Origin: Xiphias gladius
Taxonomy: Eukaryota; Chordata; Actinopteri; Istiophoriformes; Xiphiidae
DNA: 64,000 nucleotides
Reading direction: 5' to 3'
NCBI RefSeq assembly: GCF_016859285.1
Contig: NC_053402.1
Span: 24,446,056-24,510,055, forward strand
Part shown: positions 12,190 to 24,300 of the stretch, piece after piece
Layout: every line of letters starts with the position of its first letter
Position numbering within the stretch: position 1 is the stretch's first letter
Notes under the pieces: model-generated
Told to the model about the DNA's origin: nothing
The model's database searches: none
Seen by the model: only the letters and a program-made list of their open reading frames with translations
Position numbers and translations under genes: made by a program

Positions 12190-13030
12190 TAAAGTTAGGT
12201 CCATAAGTAATTGGGCAGTGACACAATTTTTTGTAGTGTTGCAGTTGTGTCCAGATGTTTAACCGAAGTTTAGACTTTCAGCTTTAATTCAAGGGGTTTA
12301 ACAAAAACATCACATTAACCGTGTAGGAATTACAGCCTTTTTTATACATAGTCTCCCATTTTCAGAGGCTCAAAAGTAATTGGACAACTAACTGACAATC
12401 AGTTCCATGGCCAGGTGTGGCCTGTTCCCTCCATATCTCTTGACATATGAAACAGATGAAAGGTCTCGAGACGATTCCAAGTGTTGAATTTGCATCCCGT
12501 AGCTGTCCATGGGAACTCTCAGTATGCGGTCCAAAGAGGTGTTGATGCGAATGAGGGAGGCCGTCATTTCGCTGAAAGAACAAAACAAACCTGTCAGACA
12601 GACGGCAGAAACTTTAGGAGTGGCAAAGTCCACAATCAAGAGATGCCTTCATGAATGTAAACACAGAGGGTTTTACCACAAGGTGCAAACCACTGGTAAC
12701 ACTCAGGAACAGAGAGGCCATATTAGACTTTGCCTGAAAACCTCTAAAAAAGCCTGCACAGTTCTTGAACAAGATTCTTTGGACTGATGAAACCAAGATG
12801 AACTTGCACCAGAATGATGGGAAGAGAAGAGCATGGAGAAGGAAGTGTTATGGCCTGGGCATGTATGGCTGCCAACTTGTGTTTATTGATGATGTGAATG
12901 ACAATAGAAGGAGCAGGATGAACTCTGAAGTGTATAGTTCTATACTTTCTGCTCAGATTCGGCCAAATGCCGCAAAACAGATCAAAACGGTGTTTCACAG
13001 TACAGATGGGTAATGACCCGAAACATACTG
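12190..13030 (+). mobile_element. Tc1-like DNA transposon remnant, truncated at its 3' end
   Basis: Starts with the terminal repeat type of a common fish Tc1 family (AGGTCCATAAGTAATTGGG, then a CAGTGACACAATTTTTTG block). The remaining transposase, in broken frames from 12509, begins with a helix-turn-helix region (MRMREAVISLKEQNKPVRQT, AETLGVAKSTIKR) and continues with ILWTDETKMNLHQNDGKR, SVMAWACMAA in another frame, and RMNSEVYSSILSAQIRPNAAKQ. It stops at the GNDPKHT block near 13028. Internal deletions, frameshifts and loss of the right terminal repeat make it inactive. Confidence 0.85.
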
Positions 13031-13035
13031 CAATA

Positions 13036-13135
13036 TTTTGATTCTAATACTTTTGTACTTAAACTTTTAGTGCAGGACTTTTACTTGTAACTACTTTTTT
13101 ACTTAAGTAAAAGATCTGAGTGCTTCTCCGGCCAA
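13036..13135. repeat. Teleost interspersed repeat fragment (TACTTNNGTA type)
   Basis: Text such as TTTTGTACTTAAACTTTTAG and GGACTTTTACTTGTAAC followed by a TTACTTAAGTAAAAGATCTG block belongs to a repeat abundant in fish genomes; related pieces lie at 31690-31840 and 36013-36440. Confidence 0.55.
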
Positions 13136-13247
13136 TGATCATATTTTCTTCTCAGTGTTACAAAAACAGCAGAAAAGATTTATGTTTTCGTACCGGGGAA
13201 ATCCGGCAGTTTTTCCCATTCCGTGAACGCGGCCTGACTGTCCTCTT

Positions 13248-13260
13248 GTTGCTTAGCAAC
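13248..13260. promoter_or_regulatory. Palindromic RFX X-box upstream of the qrich2-like gene
   Basis: GTTGCTTAGCAAC is a perfect inverted repeat (GTTGCT-T-AGCAAC), the classical shape of an RFX-dimer site in promoters of ciliary genes. It sits in a CpG-rich patch (about 13190-13335) and is 1.44 kb upstream of the qrich2-like ATG, with an 800-bp transposon remnant between. Function is inferred only from the motif. Confidence 0.5.
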
Positions 13261-13442
13261 GGGTAACGCTGCACTTGACAACAACGTGGGAATCCGCGGC
13301 GCAAAGCAAAACAGCTAAATACTACATCCGGTCAAAAACTTGAAAATAAAAGCCCTACTTATGGGAATTTATTTATTCATTAACGTTTTTAATCTAACTT
13401 TTTGTGCATAACTGAGGTCCTGTAAGAAGTGTGTAAAGATAA

Positions 13443-14240
13443 ACACTCATCGAGCACTGCATCAGGAACACCTGTACACCTGATTAATCGTGCAATTATC
13501 CAATCAGCCAATCATGCGGCAGCAGTGCAGAGAATAACATCCTGCAGCCACAGGTCAGGAGCCTCAGTTGATGTTCACATCAGAATGGGGACAAAATGGG
13601 ATCTCGGTGACTTTGCCCGCGGCAGGATTGTTGGTGCCAGACGGGCTGGTTTGAGTATTTCTGAAACTGCTGGTTGTCGAGTCAGGATTTGGCATCAACA
13701 GCCTGAATCCATGGACCCAGCCTTCCTTGCGTCAACAGTCCAGGCTGGTGGTGGTGTGATGGTTTGGGGAATGTTTTCTTGGCTCACTTTGGCTCCTTAG
13801 TACCAGTCAGTCATGGTTTTAATGCCACAGCCAGTCTGAGTATTGTCCCTGACCACGTGCTTCACTTTATGGCCACAGTTCACCATCTTCTAGTGGCTAC
13901 TTCCAGCAGGATAATGCTCCATGTCACAAAGCAAAAGTCGTCTCAAACTGGTTTCATGAACATGAGTTCAGTGGACTACAGTGGCCTCCCTAGTCTCCAG
14001 ATCTGGATCCAGTGAAACACCTCTGGGATGTGGTAGAACAGGAGACTGGCAGCCCGACTGTGCAGCGGACAAATCAGCAGAAATGATGTGGTGCAGTCAC
14101 GTCAACATTGGACCAGAACCTCAGAGGAAACTTTCCAACATCTCGGGGAATCCAGACCACGAAGAACTGGTGCTGTTTTGAGAGCAAAGGGAGGAACCAC
14201 CCTGTGTTAGTACGGTGTTTCTACTTAAGTGCTGTGAGTG
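13443..14240 (+). mobile_element. Tc1/mariner-like element, internally deleted, both terminal repeats present
   Basis: The left end (CACTCATCGAGCACTGCATC) is inverted at the right end (ACTTAAGTGCTGTGAGTG). In between are the family's transposase pieces: the DFARGRIVGARRAGLSISETA block, the IWHQQPESMDPAFLASTVQA block, GGGVMVWG and the SGLPSLQIW region. Comparison with the second copy at 26906 shows that roughly 430 bp are missing at about 13672, directly after GAAACTGCTG. It is non-autonomous and frame-broken. Confidence 0.85.
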
Positions 14241-14696
14241 GATGTTGCAGTATGATAGACAATAGTTGTTTCAGTTGGACTATTGCAGTTCTTGCTGCTA
14301 TGAGGTGATATTTATTGCGAATATTTCACAAGGTTTTACTAAATATGGAAAATAGTTGGCATCATTTTGTTGAGAATAAACCTAATTATTTTTGTTTTAT
14401 TTTTGCTTTACTTTGGAGGGCAGGTGTCTGTTTCCGGTGAAACTGTCCGGTTTGCAGCCGCTGACCTGCCGTTTTCTCGTGAACATTTTCACATTCTGCC
14501 AACAAACTTCCGAGATTAACGGTGCCGGTGGGATGCCGGACACGGCTGCTGACATTAGAGAAATTTATTTTCGGATGTTATCCAGTATATCTTTGTGTCC
14601 TCGCAAGCGGAATTTGTTAGCTAAAATATAATTTGATAAGCCAGCTAACGTTAGCTTAACTTTAATTAACGGTCGTCTTCCCGCTCACAAACAAAC
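14241..14696 (+). promoter_or_regulatory. Proximal promoter / 5' UTR of the qrich2-like gene
   Basis: Sequence between the transposon remnant and the ATG. It turns moderately CpG-rich at 14430-14570 and has no other ORF of note. The transcription start cannot be placed. AGCTAACGTTAGCT at about 14643 is a perfect palindrome. Confidence 0.4.
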
Positions 14697-15092
14697 ATGT
14701 CGGAGGAGAACATCACCCTGTATGACTTGCTGAACTTATCAATCGGGACACCTCAGCGGGGAGCTGTCAACTTCAGCGCCCTCCACGCCCTGCTCCACGC
14801 CGTGCTGAGGCAGCTGGGTATCCGGGAGATGAAGATCCGGTGGAGGGACTCTCCCTCCGGCGACACGCACACCGACGCCCTGGTGGGTGTCACCGGTCCC
14901 AGACAGGACCAGCGCACAGAGGGGGAACAGCTCCAGACCGAGGGGGACACGGAGCAGGAGCTTCGGCCCGGCACCGAGCCGCGGGAGCGGCTGGCCGCCT
15001 CCCCTGCTCCGGCCCCCTCCTCCGGCATCCCGCCGGACGGACAGTCAAAGCTGCGGTCCCGCATCCAGACCTGCGAGGACGGCGTGTCCGAG
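14697..15092 (+). CDS. qrich2: qrich2-like coding exon 1
   Basis: Residues 1-132: family N-terminal domain, then a low-complexity Glu/Pro/Ser-rich tail. GC-rich. Donor GAG|GTGAGA, phase 0. Confidence 0.92.
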
Positions 15093-18000
15093 GTGAGAGC
15101 AACAACTCGTTCAAACGGTTAGTCCCCGGTTCGACTCCCGACCGGCAGGACCGTTTCTCCCCCTTTTTGCTGTTTTGATCAAGGCACCAAAAATGTTTTG
15201 CTTTCAGTAAAAGTACAGAAGCCTGATCAGCAGAGGGATTAACAAGGTCTTTCATTCAAAATTGTACTAAAATAAGAAGTATTGTCAGCACATGTACTCA
15301 AACGTACAACAGCCCCCCCCCCCAGTGTATTTTGTATTATAGTATATTACACCGTTGGACTATTATTACTGATACATTAACTTGTAAACAGCATTTTTTT
15401 TTTTTCTGATTCTGTATTTTTTTTATTTTCGAAACTATCGGCTTATTTAATTTACTATATAAAAATGCATCAAATCTTATTTGTTCCATATTTTTAAAAA
15501 TTGCAATCTCTAGCTGTCAAACTAACAAAGTACAATATTTGCCTCTGAAATGTAGTGGAGTTCTGTTTCATGTTTGTAAAATCTTTGAGTTGTGGACTGT
15601 TTGTCGAAGAAAACGAGACATTTAAAGATGTCCCATTGGACTCTGACAAACTGGGATTTTTTTTTTTTTTTTTTTAAATACTTTTTGACATTTTATAGAT
15701 TATTAATCGATTTAAGCCAGTAAATTTATTAGCAGATTAACCGATGATGAAAATAATTGTTAGTTGCAGTCCTAAGATAACTACCATTTGTAACTTCTAA
15801 TAGCCATAAGCAATAATCCAAAGTGTGTTTCAGCCTAAGTCTTAGGATCGTTTTTGTTTTCATAGTTGTTTCATTTATAGTGGTGCAGAGGACAACCAGA
15901 CTGACAGCTGTAGAAATGAGAAGCTCAAAGATCAGCGGGTTAGTTTCTCATTTCTACACTTGTCAATGAAGTTTTCATCTGCACAATTCAGTATTTTACC
16001 AAGGCCTGAGTTGACATTTGGTCATTGATTCAAAGTCTTGATTTTTATGCAATAAATCTACATTAACAGGTAAATTACTTTCACACATAACATAAATAAG
16101 CATCACCCTAAAGTTTACCTTCTGATAACACTAGATTAGAGCTGCAACTAAATATTATTTTCATACAGAATATTTTTTGGATTAATCGAGTCATGGTTTG
16201 GCCTATAAAACATCAGGAAACGCTGAGAAATGCTCATCACTCTTTCCCAGAGCTCAAATTGCTACCTGTTACTGGCCACTACTTAGCATGTTAGGACATA
16301 TTGATCCGTATTGATAACACACAGGACAAAGTAGATACTTTTGACATTGCTGTTTCATAGTGTTGATGTTCGGGAAAGTTGCAGTAGTAGCCACACCCCA
16401 GGCGGTGATGTGACACCAGGTGCTTTTCCTTTGTCGGCTGATGGAAAACACCTGCCTGACATCACTGATTGGGGTGCCACCAGATGTGCAACATGCTTGA
16501 AAGTTTGAACCAAGAGAAAGCAGGTCAGCAGCAGGTTTTTAATCTTTATTTTTTTTTTTTAAATGTTATTTAGTGTTGATTTTGTAATTTGTCCTTATCC
16601 TGCTCATCCTGGTTGTCTGGTTAAATGAGGTTTTCTTTGAAGTATAAGACCCAAAGAGTTTTGTATCTGAGCCGGCAGTATACTCTTCTTCTTCCCTTCA
16701 GTCTCTGGCGGGCTGCGGTCGATATTTCAGCATAGTATTAAGCCGTTGATGACAGGGCAGAGCACAATAGGGGATGGGCACCACCCTGACATCTCAAATG
16801 ACCCCTGGGTGTCTCTGTTCAGGTTTCTGTCAAGCCTCTTCCGAAGGGGCTGAAGATGTTAACGTCGGCATTATGCAAACTCTCCGCTTCTATCTTAAAA
16901 AGACGAAGCATGTTGAATTTACAGTGACAGACAAGAGTTTGATCAGGGGAATATGGTAAAGGTGAGGTGTTTTTGTGACACCGGCCAGACTTGCCATCAA
17001 CTTTTCCTATCTCACTCCTGATCTCATCCTCCCTCTCTCCCTCTGCCTGTGTGACGGGGGGGTAATTAGTCCCCTGCAGAGACGGCTGGTTGTCAGGGGA
17101 TGAATAGCTCTCAGGTGAAAAGCAGGACATCGGGCAGGTGCAGGTGATGCTGCGTCTTTCTGAAGCCCACCTGAATCATTCATGTCCTCTGTGGGCATAG
17201 TTGGGGTCAACCGGTGTATCCGCTGACTTAACCATGACGAGGTGACCTGGCGTGCCCTCGTCCACCACTATCTCTCTTCTAAAGGCCCCCGCGTTGTCAG
17301 AACACAGTTGTTTAGCCCCTGTCTGCTCCATAATTAGCACGTCATGGGCATCAGGCTGTACGTCAGGGTGCACCCATTAACCTGCCAGACGGATTGTTTT
17401 TATTGGAAAGTCTGTTTGGCTGCGGAAACCCCCCGTGGCGCCTGATCTGACTCTGTGAGAAGGTCTGAGTGACGTTGCTTGTTCAAAGTGCCGCAACAAT
17501 CAGATTCAGTTAACGGCTGATCATTCCTATTGAGGCAACAGCTTAAAGAGTAATGAAGGCTACTACTTTTTCTGTCACTAAATAATTACCTCTGCCCTGG
17601 GGTCATTTTCCTGGTTCTGTTTGTTTTGCTGATTCCACCTTCTCTGGTATGAGGATTTGTCGCCTGTCTTTGTCTTACATGACAGTGAAATTAATTGCTT
17701 TGGGTTTTGGGTCTTCGGGTTTAAAAAAAAAAAAAGCAATTTTGAAAACAACACCTAAGGCTCACGGAAAACATGACGGGCATATTTCTTTATTTTCTGA
17801 CATTTAACAAACTATACGGTTAATCAATTAACCAATTAGCAAAGTTGTCTATAGTGAACACACCCTGGAACTTCACCTGAATTCTCTGGTGTTTTTTTAA
17901 AAAAAAAAAAAAGACACAAACTACTTTGATTAATCTGCTGATTATTTTATAAATTAATCAGTTAATATTTTGGTCTACAAGATGACAGACAATATTGAAA

Positions 18001-18289
18001 TTGTCTGGTTTTTCTTTGAATCGCTTTTGTCCAACTAAGTCTGAATCCCAAAGTCATTTACCGTCACTTAAGACGAAGAAAAGCAGAAAATCTTCACATT
18101 TGAGAAGGTTGAACCATTTCACTGTTTTTGCTTGAAAAATGACTGACACAATTAATCGATTATCAGATAGTTGCAGATTAATTTTCTGTCAGTCGACCTA
18201 CTGACTAATCAACTACTTGTTTCAGCTCCAGGTGCAATTATTGAAATAAAAATCTATAAAAGGACACTTTGGAGGAAGCTGAAAGAGCT

Positions 18290-18352
<63 letters not shown>

Positions 18353-21300
18353 GCAGCTGTTCAGATTATAGAGTCATGTTGGAAGAGAGGCTGCTGTTGC
18401 CACTTTGCACATTGGCTCTAAATCTGATGATGGGTGATTGTAGTGTTTTTCAATCACTGAAATTCTGTTTTGTCCCAAAGTTCAAGACTTGACAAAGATT
18501 TAAAATTTTATACAGTTAATTTAATATCAAATGTCAAACACGTTATCGATGAATTAGGTGATGCCTTACTTTAAGCAGAAGTTGACATGAATGTGTAGTT
18601 ATGTTTCAAATAAAATAAATAGTCCCAGTCCTTTCAAGCACACACAACAGGCCGTATGTGTCGTTGAGTGTGACTTCACTTATTAACAACTGTTAGTCAT
18701 TCAGACTCTGCTGCTGAAGACTGGAGCTGTGTGGGGTCGCTATGCATCATTTCATGTCTGGGCACATTTGACGCAAGTTAAACAGTTAAACAGCACCTCA
18801 CATGCGGCTCAGGAATTTCCTTTGTTTTTCTCTCTCACACGCGGACGCGCGCACACACACACAGTATGCTCTTAATTTACAAAGAACAAATGAAATGTAA
18901 CCGTTTACTCCGCCAACAAACCCTGACAGCCTCACAGGAAGTTTAAATAACCTGGTTAAAGAACGGATTATCAGCCCGAAATACCACACGTGAAAACAGC
19001 GTAACAGCTTGATTTGTCGCATCTCTAACATTTCCATTGTTCTTTTTCATCTTTGTCAACTGATGGTGACAAAGATCGATTCCTGAAATATTTTCTCAAA
19101 TTTGTGAATGAAAAGCTTTTTTTAAAATATGTATAAATGTGGAAGAAAAAAGTGTTTGGTTTTTTTTTTATTTTTATTAAAGTGTCTGTCTGTTGTCATT
19201 ATAGGCCATGAGGCTCATACAGGAGCTCCACAACCAGAAAGACAATCTGAAGGATGATATTAAGGAGCTCTGCCACCAGCAGAAGGTGAGACTGTTTTTT
19301 AAAAGGATGATTCCTGAGATTAATGACAAAATAATCCTCTAATAAAAATCCTTTTTTGAACTGGTAGCAACTGGAATATAGGAGTAAAAGAAGTCAATTA
19401 GTATTCAATTAAATTCAATTTTATTTATTTAGCACCACATCATAAAGGAAGTTATCTCAGGGCACTTATCATGTAGAGCAGGTCTAGACCATAGTCTTTA
19501 TAGTTATATTTACAGAGACCCACCATTACTCCATGAGCAAGAACATGGTGACATCAGCAAGGTAAAACTCCCTTTTAACAGGTAGAAACCTTAACAGAAC
19601 TTGGCTCGGGGGGGCTATCTGCCTCAAGGTTAGGTTGGGGGGGCGGGGGGCATAGCACAGTACAGGTACAACATGTTGTATAAAAATAATGAGACTAACA
19701 ATATAACTAATAATTATAATAAGAGGGTGAATAATACTAATAAAACTAAATACAATGATGATATTCAAAATAATTGATGCAGTGGGTGTTGAGCAGGATA
19801 ATGGGGCAGTAGGTGGTTTACAGTCACAGATCCAGACTCTGCAGCACCAGGGGCAGAAAGCGACAGGAAGAGAGAGGAGAGAGACGAGGAAGAACAAAAC
19901 TACTGGAGAGAGAAGAAGCCAAGTTGATAACGAGCATTGATGCGATATCAATGCATACAAATGGAGAGGAAGAGGAGCTCGGTGCATCATGGGAAGTCCC
20001 CCAGCAGTCTAGGCCTATAGCAGCATAACTAGGGGATGGTTCCAGCAAAGCCTGAGCCTGATATTACCACCCATCGAACACGCTTACAGAACACAGTAGA
20101 TCAATGATAGAAATGTAGGGATATCTCCTCACTAATTCTTAACATTTGGTCAAAATCCCAGTCGCTTTCTGACCGACAAACATCATTCGCTGATGATAAA
20201 TTACAAGACATGATAACTAGAATATCATCTTGCACCTCAATGCTCATAACGATGCAAATGTGTTAAATATGTAATTTCCTTTTTCGCTGTATGTTTCCTT
20301 TGACAAAAATGGACATAACTAACCTCACCTGAGTTAAGACACAATGTCTGCCTCACCACACTGTTCCCAAATGACATGCAGATATGGCTGATCATTGCCT
20401 TAAGAATAGACAGTAGGCCAAGGGCGTAGGTTTGGGTTCAAAAGTTGGGGAACACAGAAGTAACATCAAATGAAACAAAACAAAAAAACCCAAAACACAC
20501 ACACAATCCCCTGAAAGCATGTGAATTCTATTTCCTGCATTTGACATAATAATGTCAATCTATTGAATAACACATTGTGTATTTAGTTGTCACGATTTCC
20601 AAATTAAGCATGACAACCAAATAACAGGATTTTGAAAAGTGAGGTGGACATGGCCCCCAGATCCCCAGTGGACATTACGCCCTTGCTATAGGGTATTCAC
20701 TCTCTCCTCTTAGACAGTCACCGCAGTGGAGACGTGCTGCCACCGTGTGGACTCCCTGGAGGACACTGTGGTGAGTGTGTGGGAGGAAGAATTGAAGATA
20801 GAATACTGTGTGTCAGCTTTACTCTGTTCCGTTCATATTGAAATGATTTGTTGTTACAATGGCCTATTTTCCTACAACGATAACTGATACATTTTCCTCT
20901 CTCGTCGCCTCGCCTGTTCTCACTGTGACAGAGATCTCTGAGGGACACATTTCAGAAGTATCCAGACCCAGAGGAGCTGAGTCGGTGCGTGACCTGGGAT
21001 GTCATGCAGTCAGCTCTGCTCAGTGAGAGCGAGAACCTCCAGAAGGTGAGATCCAGTAATCCGGCCTGCTCATGACTGGCTGCATCATGACTGCTCCGTA
21101 GTTGGAGCTGGTGAATTACAGCTCGAGGTTCAGACCTCAGCCCTGCTCCTCTTTGTGTGTAGTTTGAATGTTCGCCCTCTGTTTGTTTGGGTTTCATTCC
21201 ACAGCCCAAAGACATGCACATCGGGTAACCTGGAAACATTTAAAGGAGGCTCCTTTGTTTTGTTTTTTTTAATTTTCTCTTAAAACCATACTCACATGTA

Positions 21301-24300
21301 CACTGAGAGTATTTGGCTGTTCCTCTTCTAAGTGATGGGGGAGGGGGCAAAATCCACGGTCCAGCATTAATATGCCATTACACTGTGATTTTTGGGCTGC
21401 ATTGAAATTCCAGAGAAATGAATTAAAATCTTTGGTCAGTCACAAAAAACAGTGATTCTACGTCACACTGTGAGACACATGGGCCTATGCTTCATGGACC
21501 TGTTCAGTTATCCATACATAGGTCCAGGTCATGATTATTGATTAATTATATTACTAGGATTTATACTTGGTAAATAACTGTCAACCTTATTGTTTGTTTT
21601 CCATCATTCTTCAACCAGTAGGACTGACACAGAGGTATTTAATTATATTCCATTTGGTATTAAAAAGTTCTAAAAAATTTTCAAATTTGATTTGGTGAAC
21701 ACTACAGAAACCACGTTTTATTTCTGTACGCAAGTTCAGATGTGTGAACATTTCTAATAACTTGTTTTTAATCATCTAGTCATTTCAACAGTCTGACAAA
21801 AACACTTACACAAATCTATCAAATTATCAGAAACCAGTGGATTGTTCTTTAGCATTTGTCTACTTTTTTTAACAGGAGCTTGTAAATTCAGGGGTAGTTG
21901 ATCCAGCCACAGCAGTCAAACCCATACACGCACCTTTCAACAGCAACTTCCCTGCCGGTAACACTTCTGATACCAGCATGTCCTCCTCCCCCCACCCTGT
22001 CGAGGATACTGTCAGAACAACAGCCCCTAGTTCTCCAGTGATTTCTGGAGAGATTTTGAATCTCCAGGAGGCCACGGGCGCCCGGCCAGCCACAGAGACC
22101 TCTTCAGTCCTGTCAGGGACACCTCAACAGACTCATTCCAAAACAGGCCCTGAGGATGCTGGTATGCCCCTGTCTCGAGAGGCCAGCAGCTCAGAGCGCT
22201 ACCCAGAGACAGTGGAGGCCCTGAGGAATATCGGCAAACTGAAGGAAAAGTTCAGCAAGCTGGAAGCTCGTGTGGTAGCGCTGGAGGAAGGAAAGGTGGA
22301 CCAGACTCAGCTGGCTCAGCTCAAAGAAGTCGTCACTAACAAGGGTAACTACAGACGGGTGACAAATTAAATCAGGTGTTCTAGTAGATGATTGGCTTCA
22401 GGGCTCCAAGCTGACTAAGCCAAATCGTATGCATAAAGTACATAACTATGAAAAGTTTGTTTTTGTGCCCACTCTTCAAACTGCTACTGTACATATTGAA
22501 GGAAATGGAGAATTTAACAGATCAAACCTTAACTGAATGAATCTTGTTTTGTTGGAAAACCACCTCCCTGACTTCTACTAATGTTTTGATGCTATATTGT
22601 ACATCTAGGTTCTCAAGATGTGTCTAATAACCTGATGGATCAACTGAACCAGCAGAGAGCTTTAATAGATAGTCTTATGAGTGACCGGGAAAAGGTGGGT
22701 AAGAGAAACAAAACAGAAGCAGCAAAATACTCTCCAGAGGGTTTTTCCTGCTTTCTTCCACTCACACCTCAACATCCTCACCAAGACAAACTCCCCCGTA
22801 TCACATACCGTCTTCTCTGGTTCTGATGATATAATGTGTCCGTCCAAAGCTGGACAATTTGGAGGACATGTTTATGAACCTAAGGAGCCAAGAAAAAGAG
22901 GCCACCTCAGAAGCAGCTTCAGGGAGTGTGGACTCAGACAGCCAAGCCACTCATGAGCTCAGACAGCAAATATCCTACCTCAGGTAAACACAGGTGGCAA
23001 CCAACAGTGAGAGGCATCAATCGCTAGAATGTACAGGAGTTTTCCTAATACATCTATAAACATAAGCAGGCTTTGTACAACAAAGTTTAGATGAACACTG
23101 TTGTGGTTGTTCCCAGTCGCTGGTGTCTAGGTTTTAGATGTCTGTAATGTGGCAGAAGTTTGGAGCCTTAGAATTATTATTATCTAGGAAGCAGAGTTTG
23201 TACTCTTCTCTTACTACTACACTCTCCACACCTGCTCTCTGTATATCCACAATCACTTCTTGTTAAATTTCCTATTAGGCCTCGTTGAAACCTTTTTGTG
23301 AGTGTTATGATCAGTTTAGACGTTGGTCTGTGTTATCACTCATGTCCAGGAGGTCTGTGCAAAAGCAGGAGGAGGGCATGAAGCAGCTGAAGGCTAAACA
23401 GGCTTTATCTGAGGAGAGAACGACAGATCGACGCCTCCAAGATCAGGTCAGACAGGAAGACATGTTACTGAGGGACAGTCAGAGAGCCAACTACATTTAG
23501 GACACACGGGGTCATGAATACAAAGGCCCAGCAATTACCATACAGCAGTTTTAGTTAAACATGCAGTAACTCCTTGGACTCTGGGATCTCCTGATGCCCA
23601 TTTTTTTACTATTTGCTCACTATCAAATAATCAAGAAAATAATCTGGAGATTGATTGATAGTGGAAATAATCATTAGTTGCAGCCCCACATGAAACAACA
23701 GTCAGAGAGAAAAAATCTGCAACACTCAATGGCTGCAGGTGGCTCAAGTTTTGAAGGTCTTTCTTTGCTTGAGCTAGACGACGTCCGTGTGTCTTCATCT
23801 ACAGGTATAAACAGATATATGAGGTTATAACAGATCAAAGTATTTCCATTTTTTTTTTTCCCTTTTTTTAATAAGACTCCAGTATCAGCCCAACATACAG
23901 CACATCAATCTAATCTCAGCTCTGTTCCCTGTGACCTCAGCTGGACAACCTGCGAGGCGTCTTGGAGGACATGATGCTGTCCTTGACCTCTCAGCTGTCC
24001 GGCAGCCTCCAGGACGAGGCTGGGCAGGATGAGAGCGACAGCCAGGCCCTCGGTCAGCATACAGAGAGATCAGCTTTCACCACCAGTGCAGTAAACATTG
24101 GGAGGAAGCTCAGCCGCCTGTTCCAGCACTATGAGCAACTGCAGGACACAGTGAACAATCTTCTCCAACAGCAGACAGGAGGCAGAGCAGGGATGCTGAA
24201 GGACAGAGAGGCAAGCCAAATCCGTACACACAGACACTTGGGTTAACTAGTGGTTAAAAATGTGTTGATTCAGCGCTGATTCCCCCAGTGTGCTGTCAAG

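Noticed and set aside
18798..19037. Short ORFs with Cys/Val or His/Thr runs at several places
   Set aside because: They are translations of CA/TG microsatellites.
19526..19990. 154-aa minus-strand ORF
   Set aside because: It lies entirely within a common teleost interspersed repeat.
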